DNA of 64,000 nucleotides from assembly GCA_965602225.1 (NCBI GenBank), contig CBFCYE010000010.1, positions 27,508 through 91,507 on the forward strand, given 5' to 3'. The stretch's first letter is position 1, and each line of letters begins with the position of its first letter. The translations under genes were made by a program, and so were the position numbers. This document shows positions 1-7,342 of this stretch, piece by piece. The stretch comes from Tenderia sp965602225 (GTDB lineage: Bacteria; Pseudomonadota; Gammaproteobacteria; Tenderiales; Tenderiaceae). A model generated the notes under the pieces. The model saw nothing but the letters and a program-made list of their open reading frames with translations, had not been told where the DNA came from and made no database searches.

Positions 1-965
1 GTTTCCAACTTCAGGCGCAGATTTTGTTGCAGGAAGAAGCGTTGCCCAGGTGGTAATAGTGCGGCGCTGTGGTCGCCACTGTTATGACGGATGGATACCA
101 GTCCCTTGATATCGCTCCAGACTTTATTGAAAAAGCCGCGGACATCGGTGACTGCTGTCACCGCCGGTGTTTCTGTTACCGGGTCTGATTCGGCGGCTTC
201 ATTGCGTAGCGGCAGGCCGTCGATGCTGGCTTCCAGCTGGCTTAGTGTCAGGGCAATACCGCTGGTATCAATGTTGCTGATCTTACGCAGGGCGATGATG
301 TCATCGGTGATGATTTGGCGTGCGTCGAGTAGCGCAGGGTCGGCGGCATCACGCAGGCGTTGGTCAGCAGCAACCAGTGCGGCAGCAGCGGCGGCCGGAT
401 TGTGATTGAGCTGGGCCTGGTGGTTGGCGATGTTGATCAGGTGACGGGCCTCGGCCACCAGCAGCTGGTCGTCTTTATTGCTGCGCAGGGAGTCACTGAG
501 TTTGTTGAGTGAGTCGCTGATGGCGGCATCACCTTGTTGTAGTTCACTAACGCTGCTGGCCAGCTTGTCATCCAGACCGCTGACTTTGTTCTCCATGGAG
601 TCGAGACGGTTTTGCAGCAGCTGGTTGGTGCTCTGCACGTTCTCGGCGATGGCGCGGCTTGATGTCGAGCCGGACTCTATTCCTGAGAGGCTGTTTTCGG
701 TATTGCTAAGGCGCTGGCTCAGTGCGTCTTGTTCAATGCCGATCTGCTGCCAGGCCTTGTAGCCAGCGCCAACGGCGCCGATGGCAACCACCAGGGCAAT
801 GACAGCGATTGCGCCGCCAGACTTTTTGGCCGCTGGCTGGTCGCTGTTGTCGGTCATAGCCTCAATGGTTGGGCTTGCTGCGGTTTCTGGCTGGCTGGCT
901 GAAGCCTCGATCTGTTTTTCAGGCGTTGGTGTTTCTGTGTCTGTTTTTTGTTGTGCTTTAGACAT
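1..965 (-). CDS. hemX: HemX-like protein (partial, 3' end outside window)
   Basis: The frame opens with ATG at 963-965 and runs off the window edge with no stop, about 321 residues visible. A cytoplasmic Gln/Thr/Pro-rich N-terminus leads to a single transmembrane helix (residues about 50-70, GGAIAVIALVVAIGAVGAGY), then a periplasmic coiled-coil region rich in Gln, Ser and Leu. This is the architecture of HemX, historically annotated uroporphyrinogen-III C-methyltransferase but lacking a methylase domain in this family; its precise role is unsettled. It lies 19 bp after hemD and follows hemC-hemD as in enterobacteria and pseudomonads, so it is probably the third gene of that operon, with hemY expected beyond the edge. 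Confidence 0.85.
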   Translation of the reverse strand, partial: MSKAQQKTDTETPTPEKQIEASASQPETAASPTIEAMTDNSDQPAAKKSGGAIAVIALVVAIGAVGAGYKAWQQIGIEQDALSQRLSNTENSLSGIESGSTSSRAIAENVQSTNQLLQNRLDSMENKVSGLDDKLASSVSELQQGDAAISDSLNKLSDSLRSNKDDQLLVAEARHLINIANHQAQLNHNPAAAAAALVAADQRLRDAADPALLDARQIITDDIIALRKISNIDTSGIALTLSQLEASIDGLPLRNEAAESDPVTETPAVTAVTDVRGFFNKVWSDIKGLVSIRHNSGDHSAALLPPGQRFFLQQNLRLKLE

Positions 966-984
966 CACGCAGTCCTCAAAATCA

Positions 985-1773
985 TTAGTGGTTGTTGTTC
1001 AGGTCGTGTGTGCGCCAGGCCAGCATTGCCTCAGCTAACCCCTGGTCGTTAGTTTGCTTGCTGACGATGGCGGGGTGATGAAAACCGAGCTGTTGTGCCA
1101 GTTGGGCGGTGCGCTCGCTGATGACGATTAACTGTCGGGACAGCAGCCAGTCGCGCTGAACCCGGTCGCTAGCCATGTCATACAGGTTTTGCAGGCTCTC
1201 ATTGCTGGTAGCGGTAATCAGGTCGATGGCTGGGCTGTGGTGGCTCAGTGGTGCCAGGTCGCCAGTTGGACGGGCGCGGCGATAGACCTCGGCGTATTCA
1301 ACCGTGGCGCCACGTTGTGTTAGCGTTTGTGCCAGCAATTCACGTCCCCCTTGGCCGCGAAAGATGAGGATGTTGCGGCCCTTAACCTGTTGTAGTTCTG
1401 CCATCTCCAGCAAGGCCTCGCTGTTGCCGCCTGAAGCAGGGCATATCACAGCATTTGGCCATTGTTGTTCGACAGCCTTACGACTGCTATTGCCTACTGC
1501 TGCCAGCGTCAGTCCGGCAGGCAGTGCATCTCCGATCAGGTTGGCGGCAGCCTCTACTGCGTTAACGCTGATAAAGATTGCTATATCAAACCGATCCAAA
1601 CGGCCTACCAACGCTGCCGTTTGTTGTGGCGCCTGTGCCGCGAGGATCTCAAGACTGGGAAAGCTGATGGCCTTGCCGCCTTGTGCTTCGATCAGTTGGC
1701 ACAGTGGACCGGCCTGCTTGGCCGGTCTTGTTACTGCCACTGTTATGCCCGTGAGGGCCTGTGTTTCAGTCAT
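985..1773 (-). CDS. hemD: uroporphyrinogen-III synthase
   Basis: 262 residues, the usual HemD length. HemD closes hydroxymethylbilane to uroporphyrinogen III with inversion of ring D, in the cytosol, giving the precursor of haem, sirohaem and cobalamin. Visible signatures are the N-terminal GITVAVTRPAKQAGPLCQLI strand, the FDIAIFISVNAV segment and the C-terminal DLITATSNESLQNL segment typical of the two-lobed HemD4 fold. The family is poorly conserved, so position matters: it directly follows hemC (60 bp gap) and precedes hemX. The ATG at 1773 has only a weak ribosome site, suggesting translation partly coupled to the upstream gene. Confidence 0.93.
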   Translation of the reverse strand: MTETQALTGITVAVTRPAKQAGPLCQLIEAQGGKAISFPSLEILAAQAPQQTAALVGRLDRFDIAIFISVNAVEAAANLIGDALPAGLTLAAVGNSSRKAVEQQWPNAVICPASGGNSEALLEMAELQQVKGRNILIFRGQGGRELLAQTLTQRGATVEYAEVYRRARPTGDLAPLSHHSPAIDLITATSNESLQNLYDMASDRVQRDWLLSRQLIVISERTAQLAQQLGFHHPAIVSKQTNDQGLAEAMLAWRTHDLNNNH

Positions 1774-1833
1774 GCCGGCTTCGATATTGAAGTTTTGATG
1801 CTAACACCAACAACATCGCCATGCTATGGCCGA

Positions 1834-2769
1834 CTATTCGGCGTTTTGGTAGAGGGCGTCGAGGATCTCTTTGGCACCGCGTGAGAGCAGATCGTCGGCC
1901 AGACTGGTGCCTAGTCGTTCCGCTTCGCTGGCAGGTCCTGAAACTTCACCGCGGATCATTTCGCTGGCATCGGGTTGGCCCACCAGGCCACGTAAGTGCA
2001 GGGTATCGCCATCAAGTACGGCATAGCCGGCAATCGGTACCTGACAACCCCCTTCAAGACGGTTGTTCATGGCCCGTTCGGCGATGACGCGGGTATAGGT
2101 TTCAGCGTCGTTCAGGGCGGCTAGCAGTCCATTGACACGCTCGTCATCAGTGCGGCATTCGATACCGACAGCGCCCTGGCCGATGGCTGGCAGACTGATG
2201 TCTGTTTCCATTAGCTGGGTAATGCGGTCGTTAAAGCCAAGGCGAATCAGGCCGGCAGCGGCGAGAATGATGGCGTCGTACTGTCCTTCGTCGAGCTTGC
2301 GCAGGCGGGTATTGACGTTGCCGCGCAGGTCGATGATTTGTAGGTCTGGGCGTCTTTCACGCAGCTGACACTGACGGCGCATGCTTGAGGTGCCGACTTT
2401 GGCACCCTGGGGTAGCTCATCCAGCGTTTTGAATGTGTTAGAGACAAAGGCATCGCGCGGGTCTTCGCGTTCGCAGATCACTGCCAGGTGTAGGCCTTCA
2501 GGGAATTCTACCGGCACGTCCTTCATAGAATGAACGGCGATATCGGCATCGCCCTCAAGCATGCACACTTCCAGCTCTTTAACGAACAGGCCCTTGCCGC
2601 CAATCTTGGCTAGTGGGCTGTCGAGGATCTTGTCACCCTGGGTGCTCATGCCCAGCAGCTCTACTTCCAGGCCGGGGTGGGCAGCTATCAGACTGTCACG
2701 GACGAATTCCGCCTGCCACATGGCCAGCGGGCTTTTACGGGTTGCGATACGAATGGTTTGCTTCGACAT
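1834..2769 (-). CDS. hemC: porphobilinogen deaminase (hydroxymethylbilane synthase)
   Basis: 311 residues. HemC polymerises four porphobilinogens into hydroxymethylbilane using a covalently bound dipyrromethane cofactor. The cofactor-carrying cysteine is visible at C242 in LEGGCQVPIAGYA, the same position as in Escherichia coli. Other signatures are IATRKSPLAMWQAEFV near the N-terminus and GTSSMRRQCQL around residue 127. The open frame extends 18 codons further upstream, but the ATG at 2769 was chosen: it begins MSKQTIRIATRKSP, matching family starts, and has AAAGGA about 7 bases ahead. It is followed by hemD and preceded by algR, as in Pseudomonas. Confidence 0.96.
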   Translation of the reverse strand: MSKQTIRIATRKSPLAMWQAEFVRDSLIAAHPGLEVELLGMSTQGDKILDSPLAKIGGKGLFVKELEVCMLEGDADIAVHSMKDVPVEFPEGLHLAVICEREDPRDAFVSNTFKTLDELPQGAKVGTSSMRRQCQLRERRPDLQIIDLRGNVNTRLRKLDEGQYDAIILAAAGLIRLGFNDRITQLMETDISLPAIGQGAVGIECRTDDERVNGLLAALNDAETYTRVIAERAMNNRLEGGCQVPIAGYAVLDGDTLHLRGLVGQPDASEMIRGEVSGPASEAERLGTSLADDLLSRGAKEILDALYQNAE

Positions 2770-2844
2770 ATTAATTCCTTTCAGCGAACCGCATATGCTA
2801 AGGCCTGGGGCCGATGGAATCAATATTATTAGTGTTATCAGCCG

Positions 2845-3576
2845 CTAAGAAAGTTCGCTGATCAGTTTCCGTACCGTAGGCAGCTGGCGGCGGCTAACCT
2901 CAAGTAAGGCGTCGCAACCGCGCAGACGCAGTTGAAAGTGGTTGTCGCTGACCTTTTCCAGGGCCTCGATACAGCTATTGGCCACCAGTGAGTTGCGATG
3001 GATGCGGGTGAAGTTGTCACCGAATTCCTGTTCCAGACTCTTGAGTGGGTCGTCGATCAGCACTTCACCATTCTTGTGGTGGACGACGACATATTTACTG
3101 TCAGAGTGAAAATAATAGATATCTTCGATAGGAATCAGTTTGATGCCGCCGCGCTGGTGGGCACTGATGTGGCTGCGATTGGTGTGCTGGTCTTTCGCTG
3201 CTTTGTCGAGTTGGCTGCGTAGCAGGGGCTGGGCTTTGTTCAGCGCCTGTTCCAGCCGAGTTCGGCGGATGGGTTTGAGCAGATAGTCGATGGCATTGGC
3301 ATCAAAGGCCTCCAGTGCATGCTCGCTGTAGGCGGTGGTGAAGATCACTGCTGGAGCAGGCTCTAGTTGGCCCAGGTGGATGGCGGCTTCCAGGCCGCTC
3401 ATTTCGGGCATATTGATGTCGAGCAGGACTACATCAGGGGCTAGTTGTTGTGCCTGTTCGATTGCGGCGTGACCATTGTGCGCTTCGCCAATGACTATAT
3501 GATTACCAATGTCGCCGAGCAGGTCTTGCAGGCGGCTGCGGGCCAGGGGTTCATCGTCTACGATCAGGATTTTCAT
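2845..3576 (-). CDS. algR: LytTR-type response regulator, AlgR-like
   Basis: 243 residues: an N-terminal receiver domain (acidic pair DD at 7-8, phosphoacceptor D53 in LLDINMPEMSG, lysine in LLKPIRRTR) and a C-terminal LytTR DNA-binding domain (about 140-240, with FTRIHRNSLVA and VSRRQLPTVRKL). AlgR in Pseudomonas controls alginate, twitching motility and virulence; here a transcriptional role is sure, the regulon is not. Its start overlaps the end of the sensor gene by 4 bp, so the two are translationally coupled. The position upstream of hemC is the same as in pseudomonads. Confidence 0.9.
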   Translation of the reverse strand: MKILIVDDEPLARSRLQDLLGDIGNHIVIGEAHNGHAAIEQAQQLAPDVVLLDINMPEMSGLEAAIHLGQLEPAPAVIFTTAYSEHALEAFDANAIDYLLKPIRRTRLEQALNKAQPLLRSQLDKAAKDQHTNRSHISAHQRGGIKLIPIEDIYYFHSDSKYVVVHHKNGEVLIDDPLKSLEQEFGDNFTRIHRNSLVANSCIEALEKVSDNHFQLRLRGCDALLEVSRRQLPTVRKLISELS

Positions 3577-4652
3577 GGTTTTGAATGCGGCTGGTAAGGA
3601 AAGCGTAGCTCAACCTGGTAGCTATTGCCTTGCTGCTGGTTGGTAAGCCTGCCGTCTTCCTGGAAATGGGCCTGTAGCCGTTGGCGGGTGTTGTCCAGGG
3701 CGATGTGCATGCCCTGACGTTTGCGTGACGTGCCCTCATCGGTGCCAGGCAAGGGGTTGGTGATGGTGAGTGTCAGGGTGTTGCCCTTGCGTTGGCCTTG
3801 GATGGTAATGGTGCCGCCCAGACTGATGATTTCAACACCATGACAGATGGCGTTTTCCAACAAGGGTTGCAGGGTCAGTGAGGGCAGTGAGGCGTCCTGC
3901 GGGATAGCATCTATGTCCCAATCGATAGTCAGTCGCTCACCCAGACGCAGTTTTTCCATGTCGAGATAGCGTTGGGCAATTTCGATCTCGGTGGCAAAAG
4001 GCAGTCGGGCCTCGGCATCGTTGAGGGTGTGGCGGAACAGATCTGATAAATCCTCCACTGCCTCTTCGGCCCGCTGTGGCTGGTGTCGGATCAGGCTGGC
4101 GATAGTGTTGAGGGAGTTGAACAAGAAATGGGGGCGGATGCGCGCCTGTAGCGCCTGCATCCGAAACTGGTTTTCGGCCTCGATGTTGAGTTTGAGCTGA
4201 TGTTGTAGATAGAAGTAGCGCAGGGTCAGCAGGCTGGCAATGGCGCAGATGGCCAGGTTGCGACTGAAAAATTCCAGGTGACTCATATTGATTTGCAGGG
4301 CGCCGGCACCAAAGCGGAGGCTGAGCTGAAAGGCCGCTTCGCTAAAGGTGATGGTGGTCAGCAATAGCAAACAAAAGGCCGCGATGGCTGCTAGATTATT
4401 GTTGAGTTTTGCCAGCTGGGGCCTTAACGAACACAGCAGGGCGGTGGAGCAGAGCGCAATCCAGAGGATGTAGATTGAGATCAGGCTGAGATAGTCCCAG
4501 TCTCCGCCGCGGGCGCTAGGTGTGGCCAGGGTGAGGACGAAGGCCAGCAGCTCGGCGATGATGATCACCGAAAAGACGATCCGGATGTGACAGAAGTCGG
4601 GCAGGAAGGTCTTGTTCCTGTTGGAGCTGCTGTTTTCCAGGGTCGGGCTCAT
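3573..4652 (-). CDS. algZ: AlgZ/FimS-type sensor histidine kinase
   Basis: 359 residues. The first about 160 residues contain roughly four hydrophobic segments (for example VFSVIIIAELLAFVLTL and AAIAAFCLLLLTTITF), so the sensor is membrane-embedded with little periplasmic part. The His_kinase-type phosphoacceptor box is RIRPHFLFNSLNTIASLI, and the ATPase part carries the N box (LENAICHGVE) and a degenerate G region (RQGMHIALDNTRQRL). This is the LytS/AlgZ/FimS class, which partners LytTR regulators. It overlaps algR by 4 bp and is divergent from argH. The signal sensed cannot be inferred. Confidence 0.88.
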   Translation of the reverse strand: MSPTLENSSSNRNKTFLPDFCHIRIVFSVIIIAELLAFVLTLATPSARGGDWDYLSLISIYILWIALCSTALLCSLRPQLAKLNNNLAAIAAFCLLLLTTITFSEAAFQLSLRFGAGALQINMSHLEFFSRNLAICAIASLLTLRYFYLQHQLKLNIEAENQFRMQALQARIRPHFLFNSLNTIASLIRHQPQRAEEAVEDLSDLFRHTLNDAEARLPFATEIEIAQRYLDMEKLRLGERLTIDWDIDAIPQDASLPSLTLQPLLENAICHGVEIISLGGTITIQGQRKGNTLTLTITNPLPGTDEGTSRKRQGMHIALDNTRQRLQAHFQEDGRLTNQQQGNSYQVELRFPYQPHSKP

Positions 4653-4749
4653 GTTGGCGTTGTATTTCCTCTGTGCTGCGTGGTGATAAATGTTCTATGC
4701 CCAAGATAGTATCGGACCTTACTGGTGTTTGTCTTATTTCCGGCAGGGA

Positions 4750-4778
4750 TTCAGTGCCTTGAGGCGGAATGCTATACT
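4750..4778 (+). promoter_or_regulatory. possible sigma-70 promoter of argH
   Basis: A TATACT -10-like hexamer at 4773-4778 lies 32 bases ahead of the argH GTG start, with TTCAGT at 4750-4755, 17 bases upstream, as a poor -35. The argH ribosome site AAGGAAT is at about 4799-4805. Only the -10 is convincing. Confidence 0.4.
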
Positions 4779-4809
4779 TGCCAAAATTTTTCTAGACCAA
4801 GGAATTATC

Positions 4810-6195
4810 GTGACAGAACAGAGCAGCAAGCCCTGGGCCGGGCGCTTTACCGAACCGACTGACGCATTTGTTGAGGCCTTTACTGCTTCGATCGGTTTTG
4901 ATCAGCGCCTCTATCGTCACGATATCTCTGGTTCCAGGGCGCACGCACAGATGTTGGCCCATATAGGCGTGCTGACCGAAGCAGAGTGCCAGCAGATTTT
5001 GCAGGGCCTGGATCAGGTGCAGGCTGAGATCGAATCAGGCCAGCTGCAATGGTCGGTGGCGCTTGAAGATGTGCACATGAATATCGAGGCGCGTCTGACT
5101 GCGCTGATTGGTGATGCCGGCAAAAAACTGCATACCGGCCGTTCACGTAATGACCAGGTGGCCACCGATATCCGCCTCTATCTGCGTGATGAGATCGATG
5201 CTATTCAGGCCGAGCTGAAGCGTTTGCAGATAGCTCTGATTGATCTGGCTGAGCGTGAATTCGATGCCATCATGCCCGGTTTTACCCACCTGCAGGTGGC
5301 CCAGCCGGTGACCTTTGGCCATCACATGCTGGCTTGGTTTGAGATGCTGGTGCGTGATGCACAGCGGCTGGTTGATTGTCGCAAGCGCGTTAACGTAATG
5401 CCGCTGGGTTCTGCGGCTCTGGCTGGCACTAGCTATCCAATTGATAGGGAATACACCGCCAAGCTGCTGGGTTTTGATAGCGTTACAGAGAATTCTCTTG
5501 ATGCGGTCAGTGATAGGGATTTCGCCATCGAATTCTGTGCTGCGGCATCGCTGATAATGACCCATCTGTCGCGCTTCTCCGAAGAGCTGATTCTGTGGGC
5601 CTCGGCGCAGTTCAATTTTGTCGATATTCCCGATGCCTTTTGCACCGGTTCATCGATCATGCCGCAGAAGAAAAACCCTGATGTGCCTGAACTGGTGCGT
5701 GGCAAGACCGGTCGCGTCAACGGTCACTTGATTTCGCTGCTGACCCTGATGAAGGGTCAGCCTTTAGCTTATAACAAGGATAATCAGGAAGATAAGGAGC
5801 CACTGTTCGACGTCGTTGATACCCTGCGTGGTTCATTCAAGGTCTATGCTGACATGATGGCGGCCCTGACTATCAAGCGGGACAACATGGAACAGGCCGC
5901 GTTGCAGGGCTTTTCCACCGCCACTGATTTGGCTGACTATCTGGTTCGCAACGGTGTACCCTTCCGTGATGCCCATGAGGTGGTAGGCAAGGCGGTGCGT
6001 TTGGGGGTTGATACTAGCCGTGATCTGGCCGAAATGACGCTGGCGGAGTTGCAGCAGTTCTCGGATGCAATCGGTGATGATGTGTTTGATGTGTTGACTC
6101 TGCAGGGCTCGGTGGCGGCGCGTGATCATATTGGCGGCACTGCCCCGAGTCAGGTCAAGGCGGCGGCTGCGCGGGCGCGCAACCGATTGATGTAG
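4810..6195 (+). CDS. argH: argininosuccinate lyase
   Basis: 461 residues. ArgH splits argininosuccinate into arginine and fumarate, the last step of arginine synthesis, as a cytosolic tetramer. Seen directly: HTGRSRNDQVATD (residues 108-120), TFGHHMLAWFEM, and the family signature GSSIMPQKKNPD at 280-291 containing the catalytic serine. The open frame reaches back to 4690, but the GTG at 4810 was chosen because the protein then begins VTEQSSKPWAGRF as in homologues and has AGGAA just upstream. The TAG stop (6193-6195) lies inside the left arm of a palindromic repeat. Divergent from algZ-algR, as in Pseudomonas. Confidence 0.97.
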   Translation: MTEQSSKPWAGRFTEPTDAFVEAFTASIGFDQRLYRHDISGSRAHAQMLAHIGVLTEAECQQILQGLDQVQAEIESGQLQWSVALEDVHMNIEARLTALIGDAGKKLHTGRSRNDQVATDIRLYLRDEIDAIQAELKRLQIALIDLAEREFDAIMPGFTHLQVAQPVTFGHHMLAWFEMLVRDAQRLVDCRKRVNVMPLGSAALAGTSYPIDREYTAKLLGFDSVTENSLDAVSDRDFAIEFCAAASLIMTHLSRFSEELILWASAQFNFVDIPDAFCTGSSIMPQKKNPDVPELVRGKTGRVNGHLISLLTLMKGQPLAYNKDNQEDKEPLFDVVDTLRGSFKVYADMMAALTIKRDNMEQAALQGFSTATDLADYLVRNGVPFRDAHEVVGKAVRLGVDTSRDLAEMTLAELQQFSDAIGDDVFDVLTLQGSVAARDHIGGTAPSQVKAAAARARNRLM

Positions 6196-6268
6196 GGTGC
6201 GCACTGCGCAGCAAAATCTTTGGGAATGGCGGTAGTCGAAGAATGAAGGTGCGCAGTGCGCACCCTAC
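6192..6268. repeat. REP-like inverted repeat, 19-bp perfect arms
   Basis: GTAGGGTGCGCACTGCGCA at 6192-6210 recurs as its exact reverse complement at 6250-6268, separated by 39 bp. The head GTAGGG is shared with the repeat at 43054-43124, so both appear to belong to one class of REP (repetitive extragenic palindromic) element. The left arm provides the stop codon of argH. There is no T-run, so it is not a classical terminator, although it could form a long hairpin in RNA. Confidence 0.8.
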
Positions 6269-6285
6269 CTCCGCTGGCTTGGTTG

Positions 6286-7131
6286 TTAGCTGGCTTTGGC
6301 GATGGCCATGCCGGCTGCTTTGGCATCGTTGATGCCGTTGCTGATACGTTGCAACATCAGGTTGGCATCGTCGCCTTTTTGCCAGGTGGTCAGGCCGCAA
6401 TAGGGCTTGATCTTGATTGCCTGGTTGTCATCGCCAACCAGTTCAAGTTCATCAATCAGCTCGCAGAGCTTCTGTGCCAGCGTTTCGGTGGCATCAGCGG
6501 GAGTTTCTGGCAGAACTAGCAAGAAATCAGCGCCATCGTAGCGACCGATGATGTCAGCCCAGCGCATTTGCTCTTTTAGCAGTTGTCCGACTTTAGTCCA
6601 GGCCTCTTCCTGATATTTGACTTCGTTTTGTGGCTCCAGACCGTCCAGTTCAACGTGAAGTTTGATCAGTGACAGCGGATTGCCATAGCGGCGGCTGCGA
6701 GAAATTAGTGGTTCCAGGCCCTGTAACAGGGCGCGGCGATTGGGCAGGCCGGTCACAGGGTCACGGGTGGTTAGCTGTTGCAGATCCTCTTCCAGGCGAT
6801 CACGCTCCAGGCGCAGGCGTTGTTCTGTGGTGATGTCGATGTAAAACTGGCTGCGTTTACCGTCATCGCTGGTCTGGCTGTGGCAGTGTAGCCAGCGCTG
6901 GGCATCACCATTCTGTAGCAGGATTGTTTCGGGCGGTGAAGTCAGGATGCTATTTAGCTCCTTGGGCAGGTCAGCAGTGGATTTGCCACTGAGCTGTTCT
7001 GTCGTTATGCCCAGCATCTGTTCCAGGCTGCTGTTATGCCACTGAATGTTGCCCTTTTCGTCCATTAGGACGATGCCTATGGGTGAATGTTGCAGGGCAT
7101 CTTGCATGCCGCTGAGAGTGATGTTTTCCAT
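6286..7131 (-). CDS. PAS-GGDEF protein with a degenerate GGDEF motif
   Basis: 281 residues without a signal peptide or membrane segment: an N-terminal PAS domain (about 10-110; SPIGIVLMDEKGNIQWHNSSLEQMLG) followed by a GGDEF domain (about 120-275; TRDPVTGLPNRRALLQGL). The signature loop reads RYDGADFLLVLPE where active diguanylate cyclases have GG(D/E)EF. Two of the conserved positions are changed, so c-di-GMP synthesis is doubtful and a sensory or GTP-binding role is possible. It lies convergent to argH beyond the REP-like repeat. The start MENITLSGMQ is preceded by a modest ribosome site. Its target is unknown. Confidence 0.85.
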   Translation of the reverse strand: MENITLSGMQDALQHSPIGIVLMDEKGNIQWHNSSLEQMLGITTEQLSGKSTADLPKELNSILTSPPETILLQNGDAQRWLHCHSQTSDDGKRSQFYIDITTEQRLRLERDRLEEDLQQLTTRDPVTGLPNRRALLQGLEPLISRSRRYGNPLSLIKLHVELDGLEPQNEVKYQEEAWTKVGQLLKEQMRWADIIGRYDGADFLLVLPETPADATETLAQKLCELIDELELVGDDNQAIKIKPYCGLTTWQKGDDANLMLQRISNGINDAKAAGMAIAKAS

Positions 7132-7342
7132 TGGTTTTTTGCTCCCCTAGGATTAATGAGATAGGTATACCTTAAAAGCACCTGTGATGCCAAGTGGATC
7201 GGGCCGTTTGGCTGATATAGCTTTTTCAGGGTTTGGGATTAACCGACAGGCTAAGGAGGGGGCTTGTTTAGAGTGTTTTTTGTCGCTGTGGATATCAAGT
7301 TTTTTGCGCTGATGACCGATATGATATTGGTCGGGAGAGCGA

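Noticed and set aside
4690..4809. Longer argH start at 4690
   Set aside because: The extra 40 residues are not family-like, overlap the promoter region, and the GTG at 4810 has its own ribosome site.
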